Shown here: positions 18,252 to 26,040 of the stretch, piece after piece
How positions within the stretch are numbered: the stretch's first letter is position 1
Layout of the letters: each line of letters starts with the position of its first letter
From: Terriglobia bacterium
GTDB lineage: Bacteria; Acidobacteriota; Terriglobia; Bryobacterales; Bryobacteraceae
DNA length: 45,589 bases
Direction: 5' to 3'
Assembly (NCBI GenBank): GCA_010084195.1
Contig: RGPS01000021.1
Location: 1 to 45,589, forward strand
Translations under genes and position numbers: made by a program
The notes under the pieces: generated by a model
The model's database searches: none
The model's input: only the letters and a program-made list of their open reading frames with translations
What the model was told of the DNA's origin: nothing

Positions 18252-19076
18252 ATGGAGAGCCCCATTGAGATTTACGCCGATAATTACCGCTTCCTGCAGG
18301 AGCACGTTTACACGCAGTCCGGCATCGTGCTGGACCACGACAAGCACTATCTCTTCGAAAGCCGCCTGACGCCGATCGTCAAACAACTTGGCCTCGGGTC
18401 AATCAACGATCTGTGTTCCATGCTTCTGAAGTCCAGGGAAACCGGCCTCAGCCGTCAGGTGGTGGAGGCCATGACCACCAATGAGACCTACTTCTTCCGT
18501 GACCCCGCACAGTACGATGCAATCCGAACCATCCTGCTTCCGGAGCTAAAACAGAGCAAAGGCGACCAGAAGAAACTGCGCTTCTGGTCTGCCGCCTCCT
18601 CCTCAGGCCAGGAAGCCTACAGCCTGGCAATGATGCTGTTGGAAGAAGGGTTCGGGGACTGGAATATCCAGATTTTTGGCACCGATTTCTCCTCTCAGGT
18701 TCTGGACGCCGCCAGGCTTGGAAAATACCGCCAGATCGACATGAACCGAGGCTTGCCCACGCCGTTGCTCGCCCGCTATTTCCGTCGCGCAGGTCTCGAC
18801 TGGCAGGTCTGTGAAATGGTCCGCCAAATGGTCAGTTTCGACTCCATCGACCTTCGCAAGAGCCTGCGCACACTGGGGCCCTTCGACCTCGTCTTCTGCC
18901 GCAACGTAATGATCTATTTCGATGCGCAAACCAAGAAGAACCTCCTGCGAGAGCTTCACGGCACGCTGTACCGCCGCGGCTGGCTTCTGCTGGGAGGCGC
19001 GGAAACCGCTTTTGGAGCCGATGAATGGTTTGAGAAACAAACTACGGGTGGGGCGACCATCTACGTCGCCCGCTAA
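18252..19076 (+). CDS. cheR: chemotaxis methyltransferase CheR
   Basis: A 274-residue SAM-dependent enzyme that methylates receptor glutamates. The N-terminal helical domain contains the family segment MTTNETYFFRDPAQYD. The catalytic domain has FWSAASSSGQEAYSLAM (SAM binding), IFGTDFSSQVLDAARLGKY and DLVFCRNVMIYFD. AGGGAGAG-like purines precede the ATG. There is no visible C-terminal pentapeptide-binding extension beyond the standard fold, and the receptor ends in KFSI without an NWETF-like tether, so methylation would be direct. Confidence 0.93.
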   Translation: MESPIEIYADNYRFLQEHVYTQSGIVLDHDKHYLFESRLTPIVKQLGLGSINDLCSMLLKSRETGLSRQVVEAMTTNETYFFRDPAQYDAIRTILLPELKQSKGDQKKLRFWSAASSSGQEAYSLAMMLLEEGFGDWNIQIFGTDFSSQVLDAARLGKYRQIDMNRGLPTPLLARYFRRAGLDWQVCEMVRQMVSFDSIDLRKSLRTLGPFDLVFCRNVMIYFDAQTKKNLLRELHGTLYRRGWLLLGGAETAFGADEWFEKQTTGGATIYVAR

Positions 19077-19090
19077 CTAACGGAATCGCC

Positions 19091-19552
19091 ATGCCAACAG
19101 AAGCTAGTACTCAAATCAGGTCCGACGACCTGGCACAGATCGTACAGGCAGTCTTCGAGACGACCATGAATTTGGAGGCGTTCGAGGCCCAGAGCCCCCG
19201 CCTGCCGCTGAGAGAGCGGCTTGTCGCCTCAGTTGAACTCAAGGGAGGGTGGAACGGTGAAGTCCTGGTGGAATGCGGTGCCCCGCAGGCCTGCGGCTTT
19301 GCAGGCCACTTCCTGGGCACCGCGACGCCCGCCTGCGCTGACAGCGTGGTTCTTGATGTCCTGGGTGAACTCGCCAATGTGATCGGCGGCAACCTGAAGA
19401 GCATGCTCGCCAGGGGAATCCAGCTCTCGCTCCCTTCGGTAGCTGCCGCTCGCCCGGATGGCCCCCGCGTGGGGGCCGCCGAGTTCGCGACCACGCTTGC
19501 CTTCCGCTGTAAGGAGGGTCCGTTTTGGGTCACCGTCCTCGCGGGAATGTAA
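19091..19552 (+). CDS. cheX: CheX-type CheY-P phosphatase
   Basis: A 153-residue protein ending the operon, 14 bases after cheR. The helix VVLDVLGELANVIGGNLKSML carries the E-x2-N signature of the CheC/CheX/FliY phosphatases, here a single copy as in CheX. The N-terminal region RERLVASVELKGGWNGEVLVECG matches the first beta sheet of that fold. It should dephosphorylate CheY-P and so terminate the signal, replacing CheZ. There is no sign of the flagellar partner FliY/FliM in the window. Confidence 0.85.
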   Translation: MPTEASTQIRSDDLAQIVQAVFETTMNLEAFEAQSPRLPLRERLVASVELKGGWNGEVLVECGAPQACGFAGHFLGTATPACADSVVLDVLGELANVIGGNLKSMLARGIQLSLPSVAAARPDGPRVGAAEFATTLAFRCKEGPFWVTVLAGM

Positions 19553-19626
19553 GGTCAAACTTCGTATCCGGCAGTTGTCGCAACCTGGAACCGGGATTGT
19601 CGCGGACAACATTTCTACCCGTCTCT

Positions 19627-19696
19627 AAGCCTCGAAGACGACCGCTTCGCCTCCGGAACCGGAACCATGCGAGGCCTCGAACTGACCAGGTATTGG
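19627..19696 (+). pseudogene. relic of the 3' end of a DUF1552 gene
   Basis: This stretch repeats the last codons of the intact DUF1552 gene (compare 10345-10412): CTCGAAGA-GACCG-TTCGCCTCCGG and CCATGCG-GGCCTCGAACTGACCAG are shared. The stop has changed (TAATGG became TATTGG), and the start of the following methyltransferase is lost with it. Confidence 0.75.
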
Positions 19697-20337
19697 CGCC
19701 TTTTAACGAGACTTCGAGGATTCTGCGAACCCCGGCAATGCGGGCCGGCAGGTAGAGAAATTTCCCCTGATTCGCCGTTACATTGATCACGGAAAGGCCA
19801 GCGGCATTGGCATTTTCAATGTTCTCGCAGGACAAATCGATGCCTGCATCGAAACTCTGTTTGTCCCCGCCGACCCCACCCTGGCTGCCAACTGGCTGGG
19901 CCGGGCACTCCCGCCGGACGGCCACCTCATCACACTCGAATACAGGGCGGATCACGCCGAGACAGCACGGAAGAATTTGGCTGCGGCCAGTCTGGGTCAA
20001 ATCGCCACCGTAATAGTGGGCGATGCCCTGCATCTCTTACCGAACTCATCAGCATAGGCGTTGCCCCCTGCGAGTTCATCTTCCTCGATGCCGACAAGAC
20101 CGGCTACGTCAAATACCTGGAGCTGGCCCTGCAGCTATCACATCCGGGAACCGTCATCGTCGCCGATAACATCATCCGCAATGGCGCGGTCCTCGACGGC
20201 TGCGCCACCGAAGACTACGACCACGGGGCCCGCAACTATAACGCCGTCGCCGCCGCCCACCCCAGGCTGGCATCGATAGCGCCCCATGTTCAATTCAAAG
20301 AGAAGATCGACGGCATGACAATTTCCCGCGTGAAGTA
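19693..20337 (+). pseudogene. rearranged O-methyltransferase pseudogene
   Basis: A broken copy of the enzyme at 10410-11081. The order of blocks is scrambled. The start (TGGCGCCTTTTAACGA) is followed by bases 19711-19822 in reverse complement, corresponding to 10499-10610 of the intact gene (on the minus strand it still reads NIENANAAGL, VTANQGKFLYL, RIAGVRRILEV). Next comes the block VLAGQIDA-IETLFVPADP in normal orientation (19822-19893), then a jump to WLGRALPPDG with about 28 bases missing. Indels near 20025-20050 break the frame again. The last 250 bases, ending in TTTCCCGCGTGAAGTAA, are about 90 percent like the intact gene. It cannot encode an enzyme. Confidence 0.85.
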
Positions 20338-20354
20338 AAGCCTGCGATCCCCCA

Positions 20355-22370
20355 CTAACGCGGCAGGGCAAAGCTGAATATCCCGCCCTCGCCGGCCTGC
20401 ACCACATATTGCCGCCCTCCGACCATATAAGTCATGGGTGAAGCGCGAAACGCCTGCCCGGTCTCGAAATGCCAGACCGGCAACCCGGTAGCCGTATTCA
20501 CAGCCGTAAACGTCCCGCCTGCCTCTCCGAAAAATACCAGGCCACCTGCGGTAGCCAGAGTCCCGGTACCACCTCCGCCAGTCAGAGGATACGCCCATTT
20601 CCTGGTGCCGGTCATAACATCCATGGCCTGGATGTAACTCGGATTACCGCCAGCTCTGCCTCCGCCACCGGCCATGGCCCCACCGAAAAACCGTTGCCCC
20701 ATCTCAGGCACCGTCGGGTCTTTGCGGATCGTCTGGCAGCCCTCGGACACCCTGGTAATATACAACTTCAAAGTCGGCTCAAACGCCGCCGACGCCCATT
20801 TTGCCGCACCCGTCCTACAGGTGGAAATACCCTCCAGCGTTGTCTCGTAATTCGCGGTGGGAACCGGACGGCCATCCGCACCATAACCCGTCGTCCAATT
20901 CTGATTTCCCAGGGGCGAGGCCCGCAGTAACTTCCCATCCACCCGATCCAGCACGAAGAAAAACCCGTTTACATCGGCATGGACCAACAGTTTCCGCGCG
21001 CGGCCTTCCCATTGCTGATCCGTCAATATCAAAGGTCCGGTGGCGTCCCAGTCATGTGTGTCATGTGGCGTGAACTGGTAGTACCATTTCATGGTCCCGG
21101 TCTTCACATCCAGAGCCACCACGCTGTTCGTGTAAAGGTTATCGCCCTTGCGCTCATCTCCGTTGAAGTCCGGGCATGGATTGCCCGTGGTCCAGTATGT
21201 GAGGCCGAGCGAGGCATCATATGAGCCCGTCACCCACGTCGCGCCACAACCGTGCTCCAGCGCATTCCCAACCCAGCTCTCGGAACCCTTCTCGCCACGC
21301 TTCGGGATGGTCCAGAAACGCCAGGCTTGTTCCCCGGTGGCAATCCGATAGGCATCCACAAAACCGCGCGCGCCCTCTTCCCCGCCCGCGATCCCGGACA
21401 ACACCAGATCCCCTACCACCAGCGGCGTGGAAGTCGCGCTATAGCCTTCCTTCGTATCCCCCATGGTCACGTCCCACAACTTGCGCCCCGTCGCCCGATC
21501 CAGTGCCAGCAGATGCGCATTATCAGTCACCATAAACAGTCGATTGCCAGCCAGCGCCAGACCACGATTCGCCCCACCCCCCGCTTCACTCAGCAGGCCC
21601 AGCGTCCGCGGTGTGCGAAACGCCCAGATCTGCCTGCCGGTAGTGGCATCCACCGCGTAGGCCTCGTTCGGCCCCGTCAAATACATCACACCCTCAGCCA
21701 CAATCGGTGTCACTTCCAGCCGGGGCGCACCCACCACCGGAAATATCCACGCAGGGGCGAGTTGCTGCACATTCGTGGTGCTGATCTGTTCCAGAGAGCT
21801 GTAGCGATTGCCGGTATCGCTGCCGTCATAACCAGTCCAGTCACGCTTCGGCTCAATCGGTTTTTCACTGTAAACATCCCCGCTCTTTGCCAGCAGATGG
21901 ACCTTTCCATCCGCCGTCAACAGGGTGGCGCTGAAAGCCGTCGAGCTCGTCAGCGTGCCTTCCAGCGAGCGCCCATCTGCCAACTTCAACGTTGCCGCGC
22001 GAGCCTGAAACGGACCACCACCCCGGCCACCGCGTGCAGGACCGGCCTCAGCCGTGGTTGCCCCAGTGGCTGCTCCCGATACCCGGCTCCGCAACAAGGT
22101 CGTCAACGTCCCCATCTCGCTCGCCGTGAAATCGAACTTCGGCATGCCCCGTTCCGCACGCCCTGTTCTCACCAGGGTTGCCAGTTCGTCGTCCGAATGC
22201 GACCCCACAAACGGCAGAATATTCGGCGCACGATCAGAACCGCTCGCATCGCCACCATGGCAGATGGCGCAGTGGGTGGCAAAAGATCTCGCCGGACGGG
22301 CCTGCTGTTGGGCCACCAGCCACGGCGCAAACCCTGCAGCCAGCAATATCACTCTCCGAATCGACATCAT
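20355..22370 (-). CDS. PQQ-dependent dehydrogenase with N-terminal cytochrome c domain
   Basis: A 671-residue exported quinohaemoprotein. After a signal peptide ending near LVAQQ, a cytochrome c domain (CAICH, RAPNILPFVG, GMPKF) occupies about residues 27-95. An eight-bladed quinoprotein propeller follows, with tryptophan-docking repeats such as LDRATGRKLWDV and VKTGTMKWYYQ, the HDTHDWDAT segment typical of PQQ alcohol dehydrogenases, and a final GGRQYVVQAGEGGIFSFALP. The haem domain is at the N-terminus; type II alcohol dehydrogenases carry it at the C-terminus. It should oxidise an alcohol or sugar in the periplasm. Two tandem ATGs follow GGAG; it begins 3 bases after the preceding gene, so the two are one operon. 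A remnant paralogue lies at 11090-11480. Confidence 0.88.
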   Translation of the reverse strand: MMSIRRVILLAAGFAPWLVAQQQARPARSFATHCAICHGGDASGSDRAPNILPFVGSHSDDELATLVRTGRAERGMPKFDFTASEMGTLTTLLRSRVSGAATGATTAEAGPARGGRGGGPFQARAATLKLADGRSLEGTLTSSTAFSATLLTADGKVHLLAKSGDVYSEKPIEPKRDWTGYDGSDTGNRYSSLEQISTTNVQQLAPAWIFPVVGAPRLEVTPIVAEGVMYLTGPNEAYAVDATTGRQIWAFRTPRTLGLLSEAGGGANRGLALAGNRLFMVTDNAHLLALDRATGRKLWDVTMGDTKEGYSATSTPLVVGDLVLSGIAGGEEGARGFVDAYRIATGEQAWRFWTIPKRGEKGSESWVGNALEHGCGATWVTGSYDASLGLTYWTTGNPCPDFNGDERKGDNLYTNSVVALDVKTGTMKWYYQFTPHDTHDWDATGPLILTDQQWEGRARKLLVHADVNGFFFVLDRVDGKLLRASPLGNQNWTTGYGADGRPVPTANYETTLEGISTCRTGAAKWASAAFEPTLKLYITRVSEGCQTIRKDPTVPEMGQRFFGGAMAGGGGRAGGNPSYIQAMDVMTGTRKWAYPLTGGGGTGTLATAGGLVFFGEAGGTFTAVNTATGLPVWHFETGQAFRASPMTYMVGGRQYVVQAGEGGIFSFALPR

Positions 22371-22373
22371 TGC

Positions 22374-23273
22374 TTACTCCGCGCCAGGCTTCTTCACTTC
22401 AGTGCCGGCCATATCCTCAATGAAGTTCACGATCGCCGAGTGATCCAGATCACCCTTGCCCTCGTTCATCAAAGACATCAGAATCTGTTGTACCAGGCTC
22501 GTCAAAGGTAGTCCAACCTTCATCGACTCCGCCGCCAGCAAAGCATTCCGCAGATCTTTCTGATGCAGACGAATGCGGAACCCGGGCTTAAAATTCCGCG
22601 AGATCACCATCGGGGCTTTGGCATTCAAAACCGTGCTTCCCGCCAGACCACCCTTCACCGCATTAAAAACCACTTCCGGGTCCAGACCAGCTTTCGTCGC
22701 CAGCACCAGAGCTTCGCCCATCGCCGCAATATTGCAGGCCACCATAATCTGATTGGCCAGCTTCGTCACATTGCCCGCCCCCACCGGCCCGGTCAGTGTC
22801 ACCGTGGACCCCAGTAACTGCAGCACCGGAAGTACAGCCTGGAATACAGCCTCGTCGCCGCCCGCCATAATCGCCAGAGTGGCATCAATAGCCTTCGGCT
22901 CACCGCCGCTCACCGGAGCATCCAGGAACCGGACACCCTTCGCAGCAGCCGCCGCCGCAATCTTCTGCGAGACCAGCGGACTGATGGAACTCATATCCAC
23001 AATGGTGGTCCCGGCCCCTGCACCTTCCAGAACGCCACCCGGCCCCAGCACGGCCTGCTCCACTTCCGGGCCATCCGGCAGCATGGTGATAACGATCGCT
23101 GACCGGGCCGCCACGTCGGCACAGGATGCACCCCTTTGCGCCCCGGCTGCAACGGCGTTCTCCAGCAGCACAGGCACCACGTCAAATGCGACCACCTCGT
23201 GGCCGCCCTTCATCAGATTTCGGGCCATGGGGCTACCCATAATTCCCAGTCCCACAAAACCAAGCTTTGCCAT
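22374..23273 (-). CDS. beta-hydroxyacid dehydrogenase (tartronate semialdehyde / 3-hydroxyisobutyrate type)
   Basis: A 299-residue NAD(P)-dependent oxidoreductase. GFVGLGIMGSPMARNLMKGGH is the dinucleotide-binding site; DAPVSGGEPKAIDATLAIMAGG is the substrate-binding motif; GAGNVTKLANQI contains the catalytic lysine; the C-terminal helical domain has HQKDLRNAL. Length fits 2-hydroxy-3-oxopropionate reductase and 3-hydroxyisobutyrate dehydrogenase; motifs alone do not separate them. The start at 23273 (AAGGAG nine bases upstream) is chosen because the nucleotide-binding fold starts directly there. It is co-transcribed with the PQQ dehydrogenase, which suggests that a periplasmic alcohol oxidation feeds a cytosolic hydroxyacid step. 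Confidence 0.88.
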   Translation of the reverse strand: MAKLGFVGLGIMGSPMARNLMKGGHEVVAFDVVPVLLENAVAAGAQRGASCADVAARSAIVITMLPDGPEVEQAVLGPGGVLEGAGAGTTIVDMSSISPLVSQKIAAAAAAKGVRFLDAPVSGGEPKAIDATLAIMAGGDEAVFQAVLPVLQLLGSTVTLTGPVGAGNVTKLANQIMVACNIAAMGEALVLATKAGLDPEVVFNAVKGGLAGSTVLNAKAPMVISRNFKPGFRIRLHQKDLRNALLAAESMKVGLPLTSLVQQILMSLMNEGKGDLDHSAIVNFIEDMAGTEVKKPGAE

Positions 23274-23311
23274 CTCAAAATCTCCTTGTTTTGAAAACAA
23301 CAAGCATATAT

Positions 23312-24388
23312 CTAACCCGTCTGCGTGAGAGTCCGCTCTGTGTCCAGCAGGGTGCGCTTTCGCGCCAGACCCCAGCGATACCCGCCGAGTTCTCCCGAGC
23401 CCCGAATCACTCGGTGGCAAGGGATAGCAATCGCCACGGAATTGGACGCGCAGGCTCGTGCCACAGCGCGTGCGGCCTTCGGCTGACCAATCGCCGCCGC
23501 CACCTCGCTGTAGCTGTTTACGGCACCGGCCGGAATACGTTGCAGATACTTCCAGACGGTCAACTGAAACGACGTCGCCCGAACATGAACCGGCAATCGA
23601 AGATTCGGTTCATGTCCCGCCAGATAGCGGTTGAGACCTGCCATCCATTCCAGGAACTCCGCGGAAGGCTCACCCATCGGGCGAATCGTCGCCCGGGGAT
23701 ACTGGTCTTCCAGCGCCCGCAGCAAGGCAGCCTCCGTATCGCCAAACTGAATGAACGCAAGACCCCGATCCGTAGCTCCCACCACCATCAAACCAACGGG
23801 AGTCTCGGAAGCAGACCACGAGATCTCTACTCCTTTGCCGCCTTCCCTGTACTCCATGGGTGTCATCCCCAGCCGGCGATCGGTCTTCTCGTAAAGCCGG
23901 CTCAGAGATCCATACCCCGCCTCGAAAATCGAAGCCGTAACGTCGAGGCCCTTCGGTTCACGCAACAGCGCCTGAAAGCGCTTCATCCGTGCAGCGTCGA
24001 CATACTGCTTTGGACTAACGCCGACAATCGCCCGGAAGGCCCGCTGCAAGTGGAAAGTACTCAGGCCGATCTGCCGCCCTAATGCCGCCAGCGTCAGCGC
24101 CGCATCAGCATGCCGATCAATGTAATCACAAAGCCCCCGAATGCGCCCCGTAAGTGGATCAGCCGCACTCAGCGCCAGAGGATGGCACTTCAGGCAAGCC
24201 CGCAGCCCGTCCCGCTCGGCCTCCCCGGTCGTCGCATAGAACCGGACATTCTGCCGCTTCGGTTGACGCGCCGAACAACCCGGCCGGCAGAACACACCCG
24301 TAGTCATCACGCCATAGTAGAAGGCACCATCCTGGCTCGCATCCCGACTCACAACCCCCTGCCAGCAAAGCTCCAGATCGAGGCTCAT
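23312..24388 (-). CDS. ada: Ada: methylphosphotriester repair, AraC-type regulator and O6-methylguanine-DNA methyltransferase
   Basis: A 358-residue protein with all three Ada modules. The N-terminal zinc/acceptor domain has Cys34, Cys38, Cys65 and Cys68 (FCRPGCSAR, ACLKCHP). An AraC-type helix-turn-helix domain follows (about 80-180; LSTFHLQRAFRAIVGVSPKQY, EAGYGSLSRLYE). The C-terminal alkyltransferase contains the acceptor PCHRVI and GGYRWG. It senses and repairs alkylated DNA, and methylation of the N-terminal Cys turns it into an activator of its own regulon. It lies 38 bases upstream of the hydroxyacid dehydrogenase on the same strand, which is probably incidental. Confidence 0.95.
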   Translation of the reverse strand: MSLDLELCWQGVVSRDASQDGAFYYGVMTTGVFCRPGCSARQPKRQNVRFYATTGEAERDGLRACLKCHPLALSAADPLTGRIRGLCDYIDRHADAALTLAALGRQIGLSTFHLQRAFRAIVGVSPKQYVDAARMKRFQALLREPKGLDVTASIFEAGYGSLSRLYEKTDRRLGMTPMEYREGGKGVEISWSASETPVGLMVVGATDRGLAFIQFGDTEAALLRALEDQYPRATIRPMGEPSAEFLEWMAGLNRYLAGHEPNLRLPVHVRATSFQLTVWKYLQRIPAGAVNSYSEVAAAIGQPKAARAVARACASNSVAIAIPCHRVIRGSGELGGYRWGLARKRTLLDTERTLTQTG

Positions 24389-24517
24389 CGCGCAACCGCC
24401 TTCATGAAGTAGTTTCTCAGAACTGACATACTCTCACTGTGCGGGACCATGCATTTCCCAACCATCCGAATCTTGCGATAGTATTCAATTGCAATCCCCG
24501 GGAAAGGATCAACAAAA

Positions 24518-25219
24518 ATGAAACTCGCTGTCCTGGCTGTGGCCTTCACCCTGAGCGCCCTCGCACAGAAGGTCACGAACGTAATCATCGTCACGGGAGA
24601 AAACTCCTACAGCGGCCACGTCTGGAAGGAGACATCCGCTGAAGTCCGGACAATCCTGGAATCAGAAAAACGCTTCCGCGTAACCCTAGAGGCCGACCCG
24701 AACTTCATCGCCAAAGACAGCTTCCTCACTTACGACGTCGCCGTCTTCGACTTCCGTAACGCGAAACCCTTGGCTGAGGACGAAAAAGTGAAAGCCAATA
24801 TCCTGAAGTTCCTCGCTTCCGGCAAAGGTCTGGTCACCCTTCACTGGGCCGGTGGTGCCTTTCCTTACTGGGATGAATTCCCCAACATCTCTGGTCGTGC
24901 ACAGGTCTCAAAGCATGACAAACGGGGGTCCTTCAAAGTCGCCATCGTGGACAGGAAAAGCCCCATAACCAAGGGCATCGCCGACTTCCAGACCGACGAT
25001 GAGCTCTACTACGATTTCAAGGAAGGCAACAAGCCGATCCACATCCTCGCCACTGCCCACTCCAACGTGATGGACAAAGACTACCCCATGGCCCTGACCG
25101 TGGAGTACGGTAAAGGCCGTGTCTTCACCACGCCGCTCGGCCATGACGTGAAGGCCCTGCGGACGCCCGCAGTCGGCGACCTGCTCCGCCGCGGTACCGC
25201 CTGGGCTGCACGCCGGTAG
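24518..25219 (+). CDS. secreted ThuA-domain protein
   Basis: A 233-residue protein with a short signal peptide (MKLAVLAVAFTLSALAQ). The rest is a single ThuA-like (class I glutamine amidotransferase-like) domain: VIIVTGENSYSGHVWKET, YDVAVFDFRN, FLASGKGLVTLHWAGG, SPITKGIADFQTDDELYY and GRVFTTPLGHD. Such exported domains are frequent in Acidobacteria and Planctomycetes and are assumed to act on sugars; the exact reaction is not known. GGAAAGGA precedes the ATG. It is divergent from ada, and the 129 bases between them hold both promoters, of which I see no clear consensus. Confidence 0.85.
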   Translation: MKLAVLAVAFTLSALAQKVTNVIIVTGENSYSGHVWKETSAEVRTILESEKRFRVTLEADPNFIAKDSFLTYDVAVFDFRNAKPLAEDEKVKANILKFLASGKGLVTLHWAGGAFPYWDEFPNISGRAQVSKHDKRGSFKVAIVDRKSPITKGIADFQTDDELYYDFKEGNKPIHILATAHSNVMDKDYPMALTVEYGKGRVFTTPLGHDVKALRTPAVGDLLRRGTAWAARR

Positions 25220-25226
25220 CAGACAA

Positions 25227-25250
25227 AGAGGCACCGCACGGGGTACCTCT
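25227..25250. terminator. hairpin between convergent thuA and acidic-protein genes
   Basis: AGAGGCACC (25227-25235) pairs with GGTACCTCT (25242-25250) with one mismatch and a 6-base loop. It starts 7 bases after the thuA stop. No U-tract follows, so it is at best a weak bidirectional terminator. Confidence 0.35.
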
Positions 25251-25273
25251 CTGCCGGCTTGCCGGTCTCAGCC

Positions 25274-25459
25274 TTAGGCTACGTCGGCAGGCCCGTCCGC
25301 TTCAACCGCTTCAGCGTCGTCTTCCATTTCGTCGTCTTCAGCGTCGTCTTCCATTTCGTCGTCGCTGGCCTCAACAACTTCGGATTCTTCACCCACCACT
25401 TCGATGTTCTCTTCGGCCAACGACTCTTCGGCGAGTTGTTCCTGCAGAATTTCTTCCAT
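25274..25459 (-). CDS. small acidic protein with DDEMEDDAE repeats
   Basis: About 61 residues, mostly Glu, Asp, Ala and Val, with no membrane or signal segment; the calculated charge is strongly negative. The middle contains two copies of DDEMEDDAE encoded by a 27-base tandem repeat. The start at 25459 (MEEILQEQL) has AGAGG at the correct distance; an ATG two codons upstream and a longer frame back to 25507 exist but lack a site. The composition is like nucleic-acid-mimicking or histone-chaperone-like acidic tails, but no family is recognised. The 4-to-5 residue leucine spacing at the start may form a short helix. Confidence 0.55.
   Translation of the reverse strand: MEEILQEQLAEESLAEENIEVVGEESEVVEASDDEMEDDAEDDEMEDDAEAVEADGPADVA
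25311..25364. repeat. 27-base tandem repeat, two copies
   Basis: 25311-25337 and 25338-25364 differ only in the last base. The unit keeps the reading frame and doubles a nine-residue acidic segment of the small protein on the minus strand. Confidence 0.9.
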
Positions 25460-25635
25460 TTCCATCCTCTTTCCCGGTAGCCCCCCTCTGCGGCGAAACG
25501 CTGCCACGAGGGAACACCTGATTCGAGGCTAATCAACTCATGTTTCGCGTGAATGAGGTTTCCATGAATGTCAGGCATCAAACAGGATTGGGTTTGATGA
25601 CAACCCTCCGCAGGGGGCTATGCCATGATTCAGGG

Positions 25636-26040
25636 ATGGCAGCCTTCACCTGGACCACGCGCATTCGCTTCGTCGATACCGACGCCTCGCAGCGTATCCA
25701 CTACACCGCCCTGTTCCGTTTCTTTGAAGCCGCTGAGCAGGAATTCCTGCGCGAACTTGGCCTGGTCTATTCGGGCCTCGCGGACAGCGAAGCCGGCTGG
25801 CCTCGTGTCCGTGCGGAATGCGATATCTCCGGAGCCCTGGTCTACGACGACGAAATCGACATCGAAATCTCCGTCAATCGTGTCGGCACGTCGTCCTTCG
25901 AACTCGGCTTCCGGGCCATCAAAGAGTCTCAGGAATGCGCGAAAGGTAAGGTCGTCATCGTCTGCATGAACACCGGAACCCAGCGCGCCCAGGCTCTGCC
26001 CGAAGCCTTTGCAACCGCTCTCCGAAACCACGCACAATGA
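25636..26040 (+). CDS. hotdog-fold acyl-CoA thioesterase (4-hydroxybenzoyl-CoA thioesterase type)
   Basis: A 134-residue protein with the family signature RFVDTDASQRIHYTALFRFFEAAEQEFLR; the position after DTDASQRIHY is the usual active-site loop, although the classical D-x-x-G-H(V/I) is altered to DASQRIHY. Further matches are YDDEIDIEISVNRVGTSSFEL and GKVVIVCMN. It hydrolyses acyl-CoA, substrate unknown. The ATG at 25636 begins directly before the first beta strand. Its last codon overlaps the next gene by 4 bases (ATGA), so the two are translationally coupled. Confidence 0.8.
   Translation: MAAFTWTTRIRFVDTDASQRIHYTALFRFFEAAEQEFLRELGLVYSGLADSEAGWPRVRAECDISGALVYDDEIDIEISVNRVGTSSFELGFRAIKESQECAKGKVVIVCMNTGTQRAQALPEAFATALRNHAQ

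Larger units (their letters stand above)
19627..21250. repeat. right arm of the duplicated block
   Basis: This arm carries the same genes and orientations as 10335-11480. Here the DUF1552 tail and methyltransferase are decayed while the PQQ dehydrogenase is intact, the mirror image of the left arm. Confidence 0.8.

Noticed and set aside
21252..22511. 419-codon open frame opposite the PQQ dehydrogenase
   Set aside because: Arg/Pro/Gln-rich composition and no motifs; the minus-strand quinoprotein explains the region fully.
24389..24517. Ada-binding site or promoter consensus between ada and thuA
   Set aside because: TAGTAT occurs at 24479 but no matching -35 element or known Ada box could be identified.
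25311..25364. Possible start of a CRISPR-like repeat
   Set aside because: Only two adjacent copies, no spacers, and the unit keeps the reading frame of a protein.
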